Source: Marinilabilia rubra
GTDB taxonomy: Bacteria; Bacteroidota; Bacteroidia; Bacteroidales; Marinilabiliaceae
NCBI RefSeq assembly: GCF_003121985.1
Contig: NZ_QEWP01000022.1
Location: forward strand, 1 to 64,000
Direction of reading: 5' to 3'
DNA length: 64,000 bases
The notes beneath the pieces were generated by a model. That model was not told the origin of the DNA, did no database searches, and saw only the letters and a list, made by a program, of their open reading frames with translations. Of this stretch, positions 26,157-34,162 are shown piece after piece. Position 1 is the stretch's first letter. Each line of letters starts with the position of its first letter. The position numbers and the translations under genes were made by a program.

Positions 26157-27365
26157 TTATTTCTTCATTTTTACAGGTTTAGATTTGTCTGGCAAAATGA
26201 GATTCAGAATAACACCTGTTACAGCCGCAAGACCAATACCGGCGAGAGAAAAGTTTCCGAACTGGATTACTGCACCACCAATTCCTACGGTAAGGATAAT
26301 GGAAATGATTACCTGATTTCTTGTTTTATTGATATTGGTTTTTGAGTCAATTAATGTTTTGATGCCCACACTGGCAATCATTCCAAAAAGCAGAAGCATG
26401 ATGCCACCTAAAACAGCTCCGGGAATGGTCTCCAAAAATCCGCTGATTTTCCCAAATACAGAGAAGACAATCGCTGTTATTGCTGAAATTCTCAAAACTA
26501 CAGGATCAGTCACTTTTGTGAGAGAAACAGCTCCGGTAACCTCGGAGTAAGTAGTGTTCGGGATACTACCCAAACTTCCTGCCAGGGCAGTTGCAATACC
26601 GTCACCCAACATTGTGCGCTGCAAGCCCGGATCTTTAACATAGTTTTTACCAGCCACGGCACCAATGGCATACATATCTCCAATGTGTTCAATTATAGGT
26701 GCAATGGCAACGGGGATCATATAAAAAATTGCTGCCCAACTGAATTCGGGTGCCTGAAAAGCAGGTAAGGAAAACCAGGGAGCATTTGTTATTTGGGAGA
26801 AATCCACATCGCCTGTGAAAATGGAAATCACGTATCCGACAATAATCCCGCAGAAGATAGGGATAAGTTTGAGCATGCCTTTGGCAAATACAACTACTAA
26901 TATGGCTGTTGCCAGTGCGGATAGGGCAATGGGCCAGTTTTCTGTTGCCATTTTAACACCCTCGGATGCAAGGGAGAGCCCAATGACCATAATTACAGGG
27001 CCTACTACAACAGAAGGAAATACTTTGTCAATTAAAGCAGGTCCGCGCCATTTTACGATGGCAGACATGACGGAATAGACTATACCCACGGCAATGATCC
27101 CTGAAAGGGTTCCTGCAAAACCGAATAACCGTGTTGCTTCAATTATCGGGGCTATGAAAGCAAAGCTGCTTCCCAGAAAGACAGGGACTTTGCCTTTGGT
27201 AATAAAGTGGAAGAGCAGGGTTCCAATTCCGGCAGTGAAAAGAGCGATGGAGGGACTAATGCCAACCAGCAGAGGGACCAAAACAGTGGCGCCAAACGCA
27301 ACAAACAGAAATTGAATGCCAAGAATTGTTTTTTTCGGAAACGATAGAGGACTCTCTTGTGTCAT
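26157..27365 (-). CDS. uraA: Uracil/xanthine (NCS2) permease
   Basis: This 402-residue protein has about 14 membrane segments, the NCS2 topology. Diagnostic stretches are LGIQFLFVAFGATVLVPLLV at the start, LGSSFAFIAPIIEA, and the transport-site helices YMIPVAIAPIIEHIGDMYAI and GSLGSIPNTTYSEV. The Glu-His pair and the Asn-Thr-Thr motif match uracil permeases more than xanthine permeases. It is an inner-membrane proton symporter for nucleobases. There are no pyr or upp neighbours, and it has its own terminator. Confidence 0.88.
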   Translation of the reverse strand: MTQESPLSFPKKTILGIQFLFVAFGATVLVPLLVGISPSIALFTAGIGTLLFHFITKGKVPVFLGSSFAFIAPIIEATRLFGFAGTLSGIIAVGIVYSVMSAIVKWRGPALIDKVFPSVVVGPVIMVIGLSLASEGVKMATENWPIALSALATAILVVVFAKGMLKLIPIFCGIIVGYVISIFTGDVDFSQITNAPWFSLPAFQAPEFSWAAIFYMIPVAIAPIIEHIGDMYAIGAVAGKNYVKDPGLQRTMLGDGIATALAGSLGSIPNTTYSEVTGAVSLTKVTDPVVLRISAITAIVFSVFGKISGFLETIPGAVLGGIMLLLFGMIASVGIKTLIDSKTNINKTRNQVIISIILTVGIGGAVIQFGNFSLAGIGLAAVTGVILNLILPDKSKPVKMKK

Positions 27366-27600
27366 TTTTTTTAATTGATAGGTTTAAAATCCGGCACGAA
27401 AATATAAACTCTTGTCCTAAACCCTGATATAAATTGTTAAAAACTTTTTTCGAATGATTGTAACTTTTTATGAGGTTGGGGCGTCCAACAAACGTTTTTG
27501 ATTATTTATCAGGCTGTAAACTTGTCATTTACCCTGTTGCCTTCCAGATGGGGGTTGTTTTTAATTGTATTGAAATTATTTATTTACTAAATAACCAATT

Positions 27601-28308
27601 ATGAAGAAATTAAATTTATTGTTGCCTGTTTTACTTGCTTTGCTTGTTTGCCAGGCATTTCAGAGTAGTGCCCAAAACCGAGAAGAACGCCAGGTTGACG
27701 GGGATTTTGATGAAATTGAAGCTTCCAGTGGTATTAATGTGATTGTTAAACAGGGAGAGGATGTTGAGATTGTGGTTGAAGCCGATCCTGATGATATGGA
27801 TGAGGTTGTAACCAGGTTGAGAGGGAATACCTTGAAGGTATACTTCGATTCAAGTGTTTTTGACTGGTTTACGAGTCGGTCCGCTAAAGTTTATGTTACC
27901 ACCAAAAACATTAAAAAATTGTCTGCATCAGGTGGTGCTGATATTAAAAGTACAGGAACGATAAAGTCCGGTCGAATTGTCGTTTCCGCCTCTGGTGGAG
28001 CCGATGCGGAAGTTACTATTAAGGCAAGAGAAGCTGTATTGAATAGTAGTGGTGGTGCTGATGTGTTAGCAGAAGGAGAGGTTGAATTACTTGAGGCCCA
28101 CGCAAGTGGTGGGGCAGATGTAATGGCCCGTAAGTTGGTTGCTAAAAAGGTTGTTGCTACTTCTTCCGGCGGTGCTGATGTGGAGGTATACGTAACAGAG
28201 GAACTTGAAGCCTCGGCCAGCGGAGGCGCTGATGTTGATTATTATGGCCCCGGAAGCCCCCGAAAGATCAGTGAATCAGGAGGAGGAGATGTTACGGGAC
28301 ATGAGTAA
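27601..28308 (+). CDS. Head-GIN (DUF2807) protein with SGGAD repeats
   Basis: This 235-residue protein has a signal peptide (MKKLNLLLPVLLALLVCQAF...) and the DUF2807 opening FDEIEASSGINVIVKQGED. From residue about 115 there are six SGGAD motifs and one SGGGD at intervals of about 20 residues (SASGGADIKS, SASGGADAEV, SSGGADVLA, ASGGADVMA, SSGGADVEV, ASGGADVDY). This is the regular turn pattern of a beta-solenoid. It probably lies in the periplasm or on the surface. Enzyme activity is not expected. The Asp side chains align along one face and could bind metal or sugar; this is inference. A terminator follows at 28381. Confidence 0.88.
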   Translation: MKKLNLLLPVLLALLVCQAFQSSAQNREERQVDGDFDEIEASSGINVIVKQGEDVEIVVEADPDDMDEVVTRLRGNTLKVYFDSSVFDWFTSRSAKVYVTTKNIKKLSASGGADIKSTGTIKSGRIVVSASGGADAEVTIKAREAVLNSSGGADVLAEGEVELLEAHASGGADVMARKLVAKKVVATSSGGADVEVYVTEELEASASGGADVDYYGPGSPRKISESGGGDVTGHE

Positions 28309-28380
28309 TAATATCAAAAAGAGAACAATTTGATATTTGAGCTTACTGAATAAAATAAGAAAGGCGGGTTACCTTAATAG

Positions 28381-28420
28381 AAAAATCCGCAAGAGATGGT
28401 TCTCTTGCGGATTTTTATTT
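28381..28420. terminator. Strong rho-independent terminator
   Basis: A perfect 16-bp stem, AAAAATCCGCAAGAGA (28381-28396) with 28401-28416, has a TGGT loop and a following T-rich run. It lies 73 bp after the head-GIN gene and probably ends its transcript. Confidence 0.92.
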
Positions 28421-28906
28421 AAAAGAGCTTTCACACGGTGCGTTCACAGACAAAGGGAATAGGTGGTTTAGGTAAAGAAACGCTTTCCGTTCAAGGCTCT
28501 AAGTCGGATTTCAAGTGTTATATCTAATTTCTGTTTCCTTCGTTTTTATGCGATTGCAAAACTAGTTAAAAATATCGTTTTGTATAATAAAACGACCTAA
28601 AAAATTGATTTTTATCAATAAATTGGCCTGAATAAAGTCATATTTATTGGGAGCCGTTGGGAGTGGTTTTTGATGTTATCAATGAAAAGTCCTGTGTCTT
28701 GTTTGTATTTTTTTGTTAGGTAATTGGTTGATTTTTATTGCGTTTTGCTGAGTGTGAATAGTTTTTATGAAAGCCTTGATAAAGAATTGTCATCTTTGTT
28801 TATTAATCTATTGTGAATGCTTGTTAAATAGGTTAATTGTCTGGTCTTTTTTTCTAATATTTTTTTATTTGCGGGTTCATTCCATAAACTAAAAAAAAGA
28901 GGAACG
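28421..28906. other. AT-rich intergenic region, no gene seen
   Basis: About 486 bp with no credible open frame. An imperfect palindrome, ATCGTTTTGTATAATAAAACGA, is at about 28576-28597. A ribosome-binding-like AGAGGAAC precedes the next start. No riboswitch or RNA gene was recognised. Confidence 0.5.
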
Positions 28907-29653
28907 ATGGGTGAAATGACCTTATTATTGGTTTTGTTGAGTGGTCTTGTTATTCTGATGGCGTCTCTGCTTAAAGGCATGACCGGTTTTGGATTTGCGC
29001 TAATATCCATACCGTTTTTGTCTATGATGTACTCCGTTAAAGTTTTAGTACCTGCAATGGCTATGTTTAATCTGATAACAAGTATCATTTTGTTGCTTAA
29101 AATCAGGGAAAAAGTATCATGGTACTATTTCATTCCAATGTTTGCTGCCAGTCTTGGGGGGATTCCTTTGGGCATATACATGCTTGATTACCTGGATGAG
29201 AAAGTACTAAGGATAATCATTGGGGCAATTTTAATCATGGTTTCGGTAAAAATGCTAATCGGCATACCCCTTGCCAAAAAATTCAGGAATAAACCCATTA
29301 TTTTTGCCGGATTCCTCAGCGGGGTTCTGTCCGGTAGTGTTTCTCTTGGTGGACCACCATTGGTTATTGCAATGAATCGGAAGAATTACAGCAAAGAGTT
29401 GTTTCGGGGAATTTTCGCATGGTTCAGTACGTTTAGTTCCTTTTTTGCATTAGCCGCATTTTATGTTCGAGGGCTTATTCCGGCAGGTTCGATGAATCTG
29501 GCTCTCTATTATTCGCCATTATTACTTATCGGCTCTTCACTTGGCAACAGGTGGGCGTCGTTGATTAATGCGGAAAAGTTTAAAAGGGTGGTTATTATTG
29601 TCAATGTTTTTACAGGTGTACTTACTGTAGTTTCTGCTATCTTTGCGTCGTGA
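28907..29653 (+). CDS. TauE/SafE family membrane exporter
   Basis: This 248-residue protein has about eight membrane segments in two repeats of the TauE/SafE fold. The first repeat has GLVILMASLLKGMTGFGFAL with the Gly-rich GMTGFG, and the second has FLSGVLSGSVSLGGPPLVIA. The family carries sulfite, sulfoacetate or other organic anions; the substrate cannot be read from the sequence. AGAGGAAC precedes the ATG. The cupin gene begins 7 bp after its stop, so the two are probably one transcript. Confidence 0.88.
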   Translation: MGEMTLLLVLLSGLVILMASLLKGMTGFGFALISIPFLSMMYSVKVLVPAMAMFNLITSIILLLKIREKVSWYYFIPMFAASLGGIPLGIYMLDYLDEKVLRIIIGAILIMVSVKMLIGIPLAKKFRNKPIIFAGFLSGVLSGSVSLGGPPLVIAMNRKNYSKELFRGIFAWFSTFSSFFALAAFYVRGLIPAGSMNLALYYSPLLLIGSSLGNRWASLINAEKFKRVVIIVNVFTGVLTVVSAIFAS

Positions 29654-29660
29654 AAAAGTT

Positions 29661-29999
29661 ATGATTATGGATAAATCAACTCATATTTTTAAGGATGATA
29701 TTAATATTGAGGATTTGGGAGAGGGCATTTCCCGTCAAATTCTCGGGCATGATAATGAACTGATGATGGTAAAGGTAAATTTTGAAGAAGGAGCCATTGG
29801 AAAATCGCATTCCCATCCACACCGTCAAACCACTTATGTTGATTCCGGTGTATTTGAGGTAAGTTTAGGTTCAGACGTCAGAACATTGAAAGAGGGAGAT
29901 GCTTTTTATGCTGCACCTGATGAGGTGCATGGAGTACTATGTCTGCAAAAGGGAAGTTTAATTGATGTGTTTAATCCTTCCCGGGAGGATTTTCTTTAA
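29661..29999 (+). CDS. Small cupin protein, co-transcribed with TauE
   Basis: Taking the ATG at 29661 (or the one at 29667), the protein has about 112 residues and a single cupin barrel. The first cupin motif is SHSHPHRQTTYVDSGVFEVSLG, here with His residues replacing the classical spacing (KSHSHPHR), and the second is FYAAPDEVHGVLCL with a His. It probably binds a divalent metal through three His and one Glu or Asp equivalent. Function is unknown: dioxygenase, isomerase or sensor. The gene lies 7 bp after the TauE stop, which suggests the two act on one substrate. Confidence 0.75.
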   Translation: MIMDKSTHIFKDDINIEDLGEGISRQILGHDNELMMVKVNFEEGAIGKSHSHPHRQTTYVDSGVFEVSLGSDVRTLKEGDAFYAAPDEVHGVLCLQKGSLIDVFNPSREDFL

Positions 30000-30095
30000 T
30001 CAGGTGAAAAGAAACGGGGGTCCCGGGCACCGGACCTCTGGTAAATCATTCAGCTTAAGGTATAGCCTGCTGTTTTTTTAAAATACTTTTTATAT

Positions 30096-30242
30096 CAATA
30101 CTCCGTTAAATTTTTGGAATGAGCTTTGAATCAATTGTTTATATGTTAACAGCTTTCTGGGTTAACGCCTGGATTATCAATTGGTTATGATTTATCTTAA
30201 ATCTAACATCTATCCCGAAGCATCGGGACTAACGATCTATTG
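30096..30242 (+). mobile_element. MITE copy 6 with perfect 6-bp target duplication
   Basis: Left end CAATACTCCGTTA, right end TAACGATCTATTG, with the hairpin TCCCGAAGCATCGGGA. Both flanks are TTATAT (30090-30095 and 30243-30248). The right-hand duplication reaches into the ATG of the next gene at 30247. Confidence 0.95.
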
Positions 30243-30246
30243 TTAT

Positions 30247-30882
30247 ATGATATCCCGGAATTTGTTTTTTGTTTTAACTTTTTTATTAATGTTTGTTGTT
30301 GGTAGTGGTTTTGGACAGGTAGAATTGAAGACCGGAGATATTTTATTTCGCGGGAAGAATCCTACCAAACTATCGGAAGCAATAGATGAGGTTACCCAAA
30401 CCGGCTCAGGACACCATTTTTCGCATGTCGGAATTGCAGAGGTTACAGATGGAGAGGTGTTTGTTATCCATGCTGAAGGGGAGAAAGGTGTTTGCAAAGA
30501 GAGCTTGGATTCATTTTCGATTGATGAAGTGGGACGCAGCCTGTATGTCGAAGCTTACAGACTCAAGCCTAAATACCGGGATAATATTGATTCTGCAATA
30601 GTCAGTGTCAATTCGGTAATAGGAGAGCCATACAATTACACCTATATCATCGAAGACAAGGGTTATTATTGTAGTGAATTGATTTATTGGGCTTTTCAAT
30701 CAGATTCAGTCTTTCAACTGAATCCCATGACTTTTAAAGACCTTGAAACCGGTGATTTTCATCCTGGATGGATCGAGCATTACAATAAGCTGGGGATTGA
30801 AATCCCTGAAGGCTTGCCGGGGTGTAATCCTAATGGAATGGCTGCTTCTGAAAATCTATTGCTTTTGGGCGAAATAAATTGA
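30247..30882 (+). CDS. YiiX-like papain-fold hydrolase
   Basis: The ATG at 30247 gives 211 residues with a signal peptide, MISRNLFFVLTFLLMFVVGSGFGQ. An upstream ATG (30181) would start inside a MITE and is not the original start. The domain is the permuted NlpC/P60 (YiiX/DUF830) class: TGDILFRGKNPTKLSEAI, GSGHHFSHVGIAEV with the catalytic His, and GYYCSELIYWAFQSDSVF with the catalytic Cys. It is probably a periplasmic amidase or thiol hydrolase; the substrate (peptidoglycan stem, lipoprotein or amide) is unknown. The MITE sits directly upstream of its start. Confidence 0.8.
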   Translation: MISRNLFFVLTFLLMFVVGSGFGQVELKTGDILFRGKNPTKLSEAIDEVTQTGSGHHFSHVGIAEVTDGEVFVIHAEGEKGVCKESLDSFSIDEVGRSLYVEAYRLKPKYRDNIDSAIVSVNSVIGEPYNYTYIIEDKGYYCSELIYWAFQSDSVFQLNPMTFKDLETGDFHPGWIEHYNKLGIEIPEGLPGCNPNGMAASENLLLLGEIN

Positions 30883-30977
30883 TAGTCAGGAGTAAGCCAC
30901 TTTACTGAAGAGGATATTTCTTTTTTTGAGGTCTTATTTTATCTATAATCCATGTCCTCAATAATTTCAATTTTATT

Positions 30978-31766
30978 ATGCGTTTAAAATTATTTCAGGT
31001 TGATGCTTTTACAGATAATGTTTTTGGGGGAAACCCGGCCGCTGTTGTTCCTTTGGAAAAATGGTTAGCCGATGCAGATCTTCAAAAAATTGCCATGGAA
31101 AACAACCTTTCCGAAACCGGATTTTTTGTTCCTGAAAAAGAAGGTGGTTTTCATATCAGGTGGTTTACCCCTGAAGTGGAAGTGAATTTGTGTGGGCATG
31201 CCACTCTGGCTACTTCGCATGTTATTTTTAATCATCTTGAATGGCCAGGGTTTGAGTTGGAATTTAAGTCGCGAAGCGGGCTGTTGAAAGTCCGGCGGGA
31301 ATCGGGGCTGCTAAAACTAAATTTCCCAACCGATAAACCAAAGGAGGTTGAATACAATGAAAAACTGGCTGACTGTTTTGACAAAAAGCCATTGGCTGTA
31401 CTGAAAGGGAGTGCCGATTATTTGATGATATTTGATGATGAAGAATATGTAAGGAATGTCATTCCTAATCTTGAAGCCATCAAAAAATTAGATGCCGAAG
31501 GGGTTATTATTTCTGCAAAAGGGAAAAGTGGAGCAGACTTTGTTTCCCGTTTTTTTGCGCCTCAATTAGGTATTCCTGAAGACCCTGTTACCGGCTCTGC
31601 TCATACTGTTCTGGTTCCTTATTGGGCGCAAATAACCGGAAAAAAGCAAATGATTGCCCGTCAGCTATCTCAAAGGGGAGGGGAATTGTTTTGTGCGGAT
31701 AATGATGATCGTGTTGAATTAGGCGGCAAAGCGGTTACTTTTCTCGAAGGTGAGATTAATTTCTGA
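30978..31766 (+). CDS. PhzF family isomerase/epimerase
   Basis: This 262-residue protein has two mirrored half-domains of the diaminopimelate epimerase-like fold. The start is QVDAFTDNVFGGNPAAVVPL, the catalytic Glu lies in ENNLSETGFFV, and EVNLCGHATLATSHVI follows. The second half has GIPEDPVTGSAHTVLVPYW. This is the PhzF/YHI9 layout without the paired Cys of DapF, so it is a PhzF-like isomerase of unknown substrate. The length is typical. It ends within the convergent TonB receptor gene (11-bp overlap). Confidence 0.88.
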   Translation: MRLKLFQVDAFTDNVFGGNPAAVVPLEKWLADADLQKIAMENNLSETGFFVPEKEGGFHIRWFTPEVEVNLCGHATLATSHVIFNHLEWPGFELEFKSRSGLLKVRRESGLLKLNFPTDKPKEVEYNEKLADCFDKKPLAVLKGSADYLMIFDDEEYVRNVIPNLEAIKKLDAEGVIISAKGKSGADFVSRFFAPQLGIPEDPVTGSAHTVLVPYWAQITGKKQMIARQLSQRGGELFCADNDDRVELGGKAVTFLEGEINF

Positions 31767-34011
31767 ATCTGATTTGCAGCCTTAAGTAAGCATTCCGTGG
31801 AGCTCCCGGGTAATAATACCGTGGAGCACTTCCTCCGAAAGAAGGAGCATTCACCACAACCATTGCTGCATAATGATGATCAAACAGATTTTGAATGCCT
31901 CCCTGCAAGTTTATTTTAAATGATTTTCCGGAATAAACATCTTTTGCCGCTTTTATGTCAAGCAGGTGATGCCCTCCATATTCCTTGGAATTGGCGTCAT
32001 TTAAGTACATAGAGCCGGAGTACTTCCAATCCAATTGTATCCGGGTCCTCTTCGGAAATGAGGTTTTTAATGAACTTCTGAAAAAATGACCGGGTATGCC
32101 CGGTAAATGATTATCTGAGTAATCGGTGCCATCATCGATGAACTCTTTAAACCGGTTTTTCATATAGGTATGAGAAAGGGCCAGTTCCAGAATTGTGGAT
32201 GAATTCATTTTCGTAATGGTGGCATTTAGGTTCGTTTCCAGGCCATAATGTCTGGTTTTTCCCGCATTAATCCCGTAGAATATTTCTTCGGTTTCCCGTT
32301 TTGTGACAAGCAAATTTTTCAATGAAACGTAATAAGCCGTAATATCATAGGTTATTCGTTGGTTAAATAAATTTCCACGTATGCCCAAATCATAATTAAT
32401 TCCTTCCTCAGGTTTAAGATCGGGATTAATAGATCCTTCCGGCAATAAGGTTTCTTCTACACTGGGAGCTGAGAAACCATGTCCGACAGAGGCAAATAGT
32501 GTTGATTTGGAGGTAATTTCACCTGTGAACCCAAATCTTGGCGAAAAAACAGGATCGTAACTGTATTCTCCAGATAAGTCTTCACCGTCAGGGAATTGAT
32601 CCTCTAAATCAAACGATAAGAAATGTAAGTTTGCGCCTGCTGAAATCTGCCATCCCGGAGCAACTGTGAAATCTGCTTTTCCAAAAGCATTGATGAAATT
32701 TCGCTGCTCTTTATTGTCTGCAAACTGATTTCCTTCTTCACCGTTATTCGTTTTCATTAACTGCCACTGATAGACTTCGCGAAATAGTTCAGCTCCTGCA
32801 GTGACGTTGAGATTTTCAACGTTTACCGTAAATTCATTCCTGGCACCCACCGAGAGCATTTTATCATCCAGAATGTTGAATGGGCGCGATTCATAAGCAT
32901 CTGTGTGATTCAGAAAAAGCGATAATTTATTACTGGTTTTCTCCGAAAAATTGGATTTCAGCGTTAATCCGGACAGCCACTTCTGATATTTCTCAAATCC
33001 TTTCACCTCCAGCCAGTTTGATGCCGCTTTATCCGGTGATTGATTGAATGTTTTCAGGTTAAGGGAACTCGGAATCTCAGCCCTCAGGTTAATAAAATTG
33101 GAAAGTAAGAACAGAGAGTGTTTCCCGAAATAATGACGAAACATTATTTGTCCGTTTTGCCTTTCGTAATCACTGTTTTGTCTGAATCCTGTAGTTCTGG
33201 TATCACCGGCACTCAGTTTAAAAACCGAACTGTGTTTTCGGACTCCCGCATTAACAATAAACTTTGATTGATCAAAAGGGCCTGCTTGTGCTGTTGCTTC
33301 CAAAGAAAAAGGAACTTGCTGTGTGTGATCCGGGTGGAAAACAATTACACCTCCCAGGCCACTGCCGTATAGTGCCGAGGCAGGTCCTCTTATGATCTCT
33401 GTTCGGGCGATGTTACTCATCTCCAAATCCTCAACGGTGGTGTTGCCATCTCCAGAGGTGAGGGGGATCTCATCAAGATAGGCTCTTATGCGGGTAGTGG
33501 CGTATGGTGATCGGCTTCCTATACCCCGGATAAGAATTCGTCCGGTATTTAAGGCTCCTTTCTGCATTACTACTCCGGGCGATTTTTCAATAACATCAAT
33601 GGCGGAGAGATCAGGGTGCAGGGAATCTTTCAAAACCAGCGAAAATCCGGCAGGTACCTTTTTTTTGCTGACATTCAGAAGTGGTGCAGATACAGTTATT
33701 TCATCAACTGACTTAGAATAAGGTTTTAATAAAATAATGTTTTCCCTGTTTGGTGTTAATCTCTCTTTTGAGGCTTCAAATTGTGGATGTAAAACAAAAA
33801 CTGAAATGACACTATCTCCGGCAATGGAAAACCGTCCGGCCCGGTCAGACTTAGAAAGTATCTCACTTGCGTTTTCAATTTTTACTCCTGAAACAGGTTG
33901 GCCTGTTTGAGCATCAAGGCATCTACCGAAAATTTGCCCGTAGCTGCATGGTGAATTCATGAGCAGTACGGGCACTATGAAAAAAAGAGTCCTGAGAAAC
34001 GGAATATGCAT
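31756..34011 (-). CDS. TonB-dependent outer-membrane receptor
   Basis: This 751-residue receptor has a signal peptide, then an Ig-like CarboxypepD_reg domain (residues about 25-100: GRCLDAQTGQPVSGVKIENA). A plug follows (IDVIEKSPGVVMQKGALNTG...RILIRGIGSRSPYATTR, then TEIIRGPASALYGSGLGGVI) and a barrel to the last strand, YLRLQIRFRN. There is no SusD partner, so it is the non-SUS class that imports small cofactors, siderophores or vitamins. The next gene upstream on this strand is a PQQ-dependent dehydrogenase. This suggests, but does not prove, that the ligand is PQQ, as for the Escherichia coli receptor PqqU (YncD). A terminator at 34065 lies between them. Confidence 0.9.
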   Translation of the reverse strand: MHIPFLRTLFFIVPVLLMNSPCSYGQIFGRCLDAQTGQPVSGVKIENASEILSKSDRAGRFSIAGDSVISVFVLHPQFEASKERLTPNRENIILLKPYSKSVDEITVSAPLLNVSKKKVPAGFSLVLKDSLHPDLSAIDVIEKSPGVVMQKGALNTGRILIRGIGSRSPYATTRIRAYLDEIPLTSGDGNTTVEDLEMSNIARTEIIRGPASALYGSGLGGVIVFHPDHTQQVPFSLEATAQAGPFDQSKFIVNAGVRKHSSVFKLSAGDTRTTGFRQNSDYERQNGQIMFRHYFGKHSLFLLSNFINLRAEIPSSLNLKTFNQSPDKAASNWLEVKGFEKYQKWLSGLTLKSNFSEKTSNKLSLFLNHTDAYESRPFNILDDKMLSVGARNEFTVNVENLNVTAGAELFREVYQWQLMKTNNGEEGNQFADNKEQRNFINAFGKADFTVAPGWQISAGANLHFLSFDLEDQFPDGEDLSGEYSYDPVFSPRFGFTGEITSKSTLFASVGHGFSAPSVEETLLPEGSINPDLKPEEGINYDLGIRGNLFNQRITYDITAYYVSLKNLLVTKRETEEIFYGINAGKTRHYGLETNLNATITKMNSSTILELALSHTYMKNRFKEFIDDGTDYSDNHLPGIPGHFFRSSLKTSFPKRTRIQLDWKYSGSMYLNDANSKEYGGHHLLDIKAAKDVYSGKSFKINLQGGIQNLFDHHYAAMVVVNAPSFGGSAPRYYYPGAPRNAYLRLQIRFRN

Positions 34012-34059
34012 ATAACTTTCTGTTGCTTTTTATTAGAAAAAAAGTATTGAATTAAAATT

Positions 34060-34093
34060 AGTGAAATGGCCCCGGTCAGTCCCCGGGGCCATT
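34060..34093 (-). terminator. Terminator of the sugar dehydrogenase gene
   Basis: A perfect 11-bp GC-rich stem, AATGGCCCCGG (34065-34075) with 34083-34093, has a 7-nt loop. On the minus strand the stem is followed by a short TTTCACTAATTTT tail. It lies between the dehydrogenase stop and the receptor start. Confidence 0.7.
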
Positions 34094-34162
34094 CTTATAT
34101 CAGGTTTATAGCGGGCTTAGTGAATGGTATTGAGAATACGGGGAGAGAGTCCCGTTTTGTCT

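Noticed and set aside
30181-30246. Upstream ATG for the YiiX-like gene
   Set aside because: The added 22 residues are encoded by a MITE and would precede and spoil the signal peptide.
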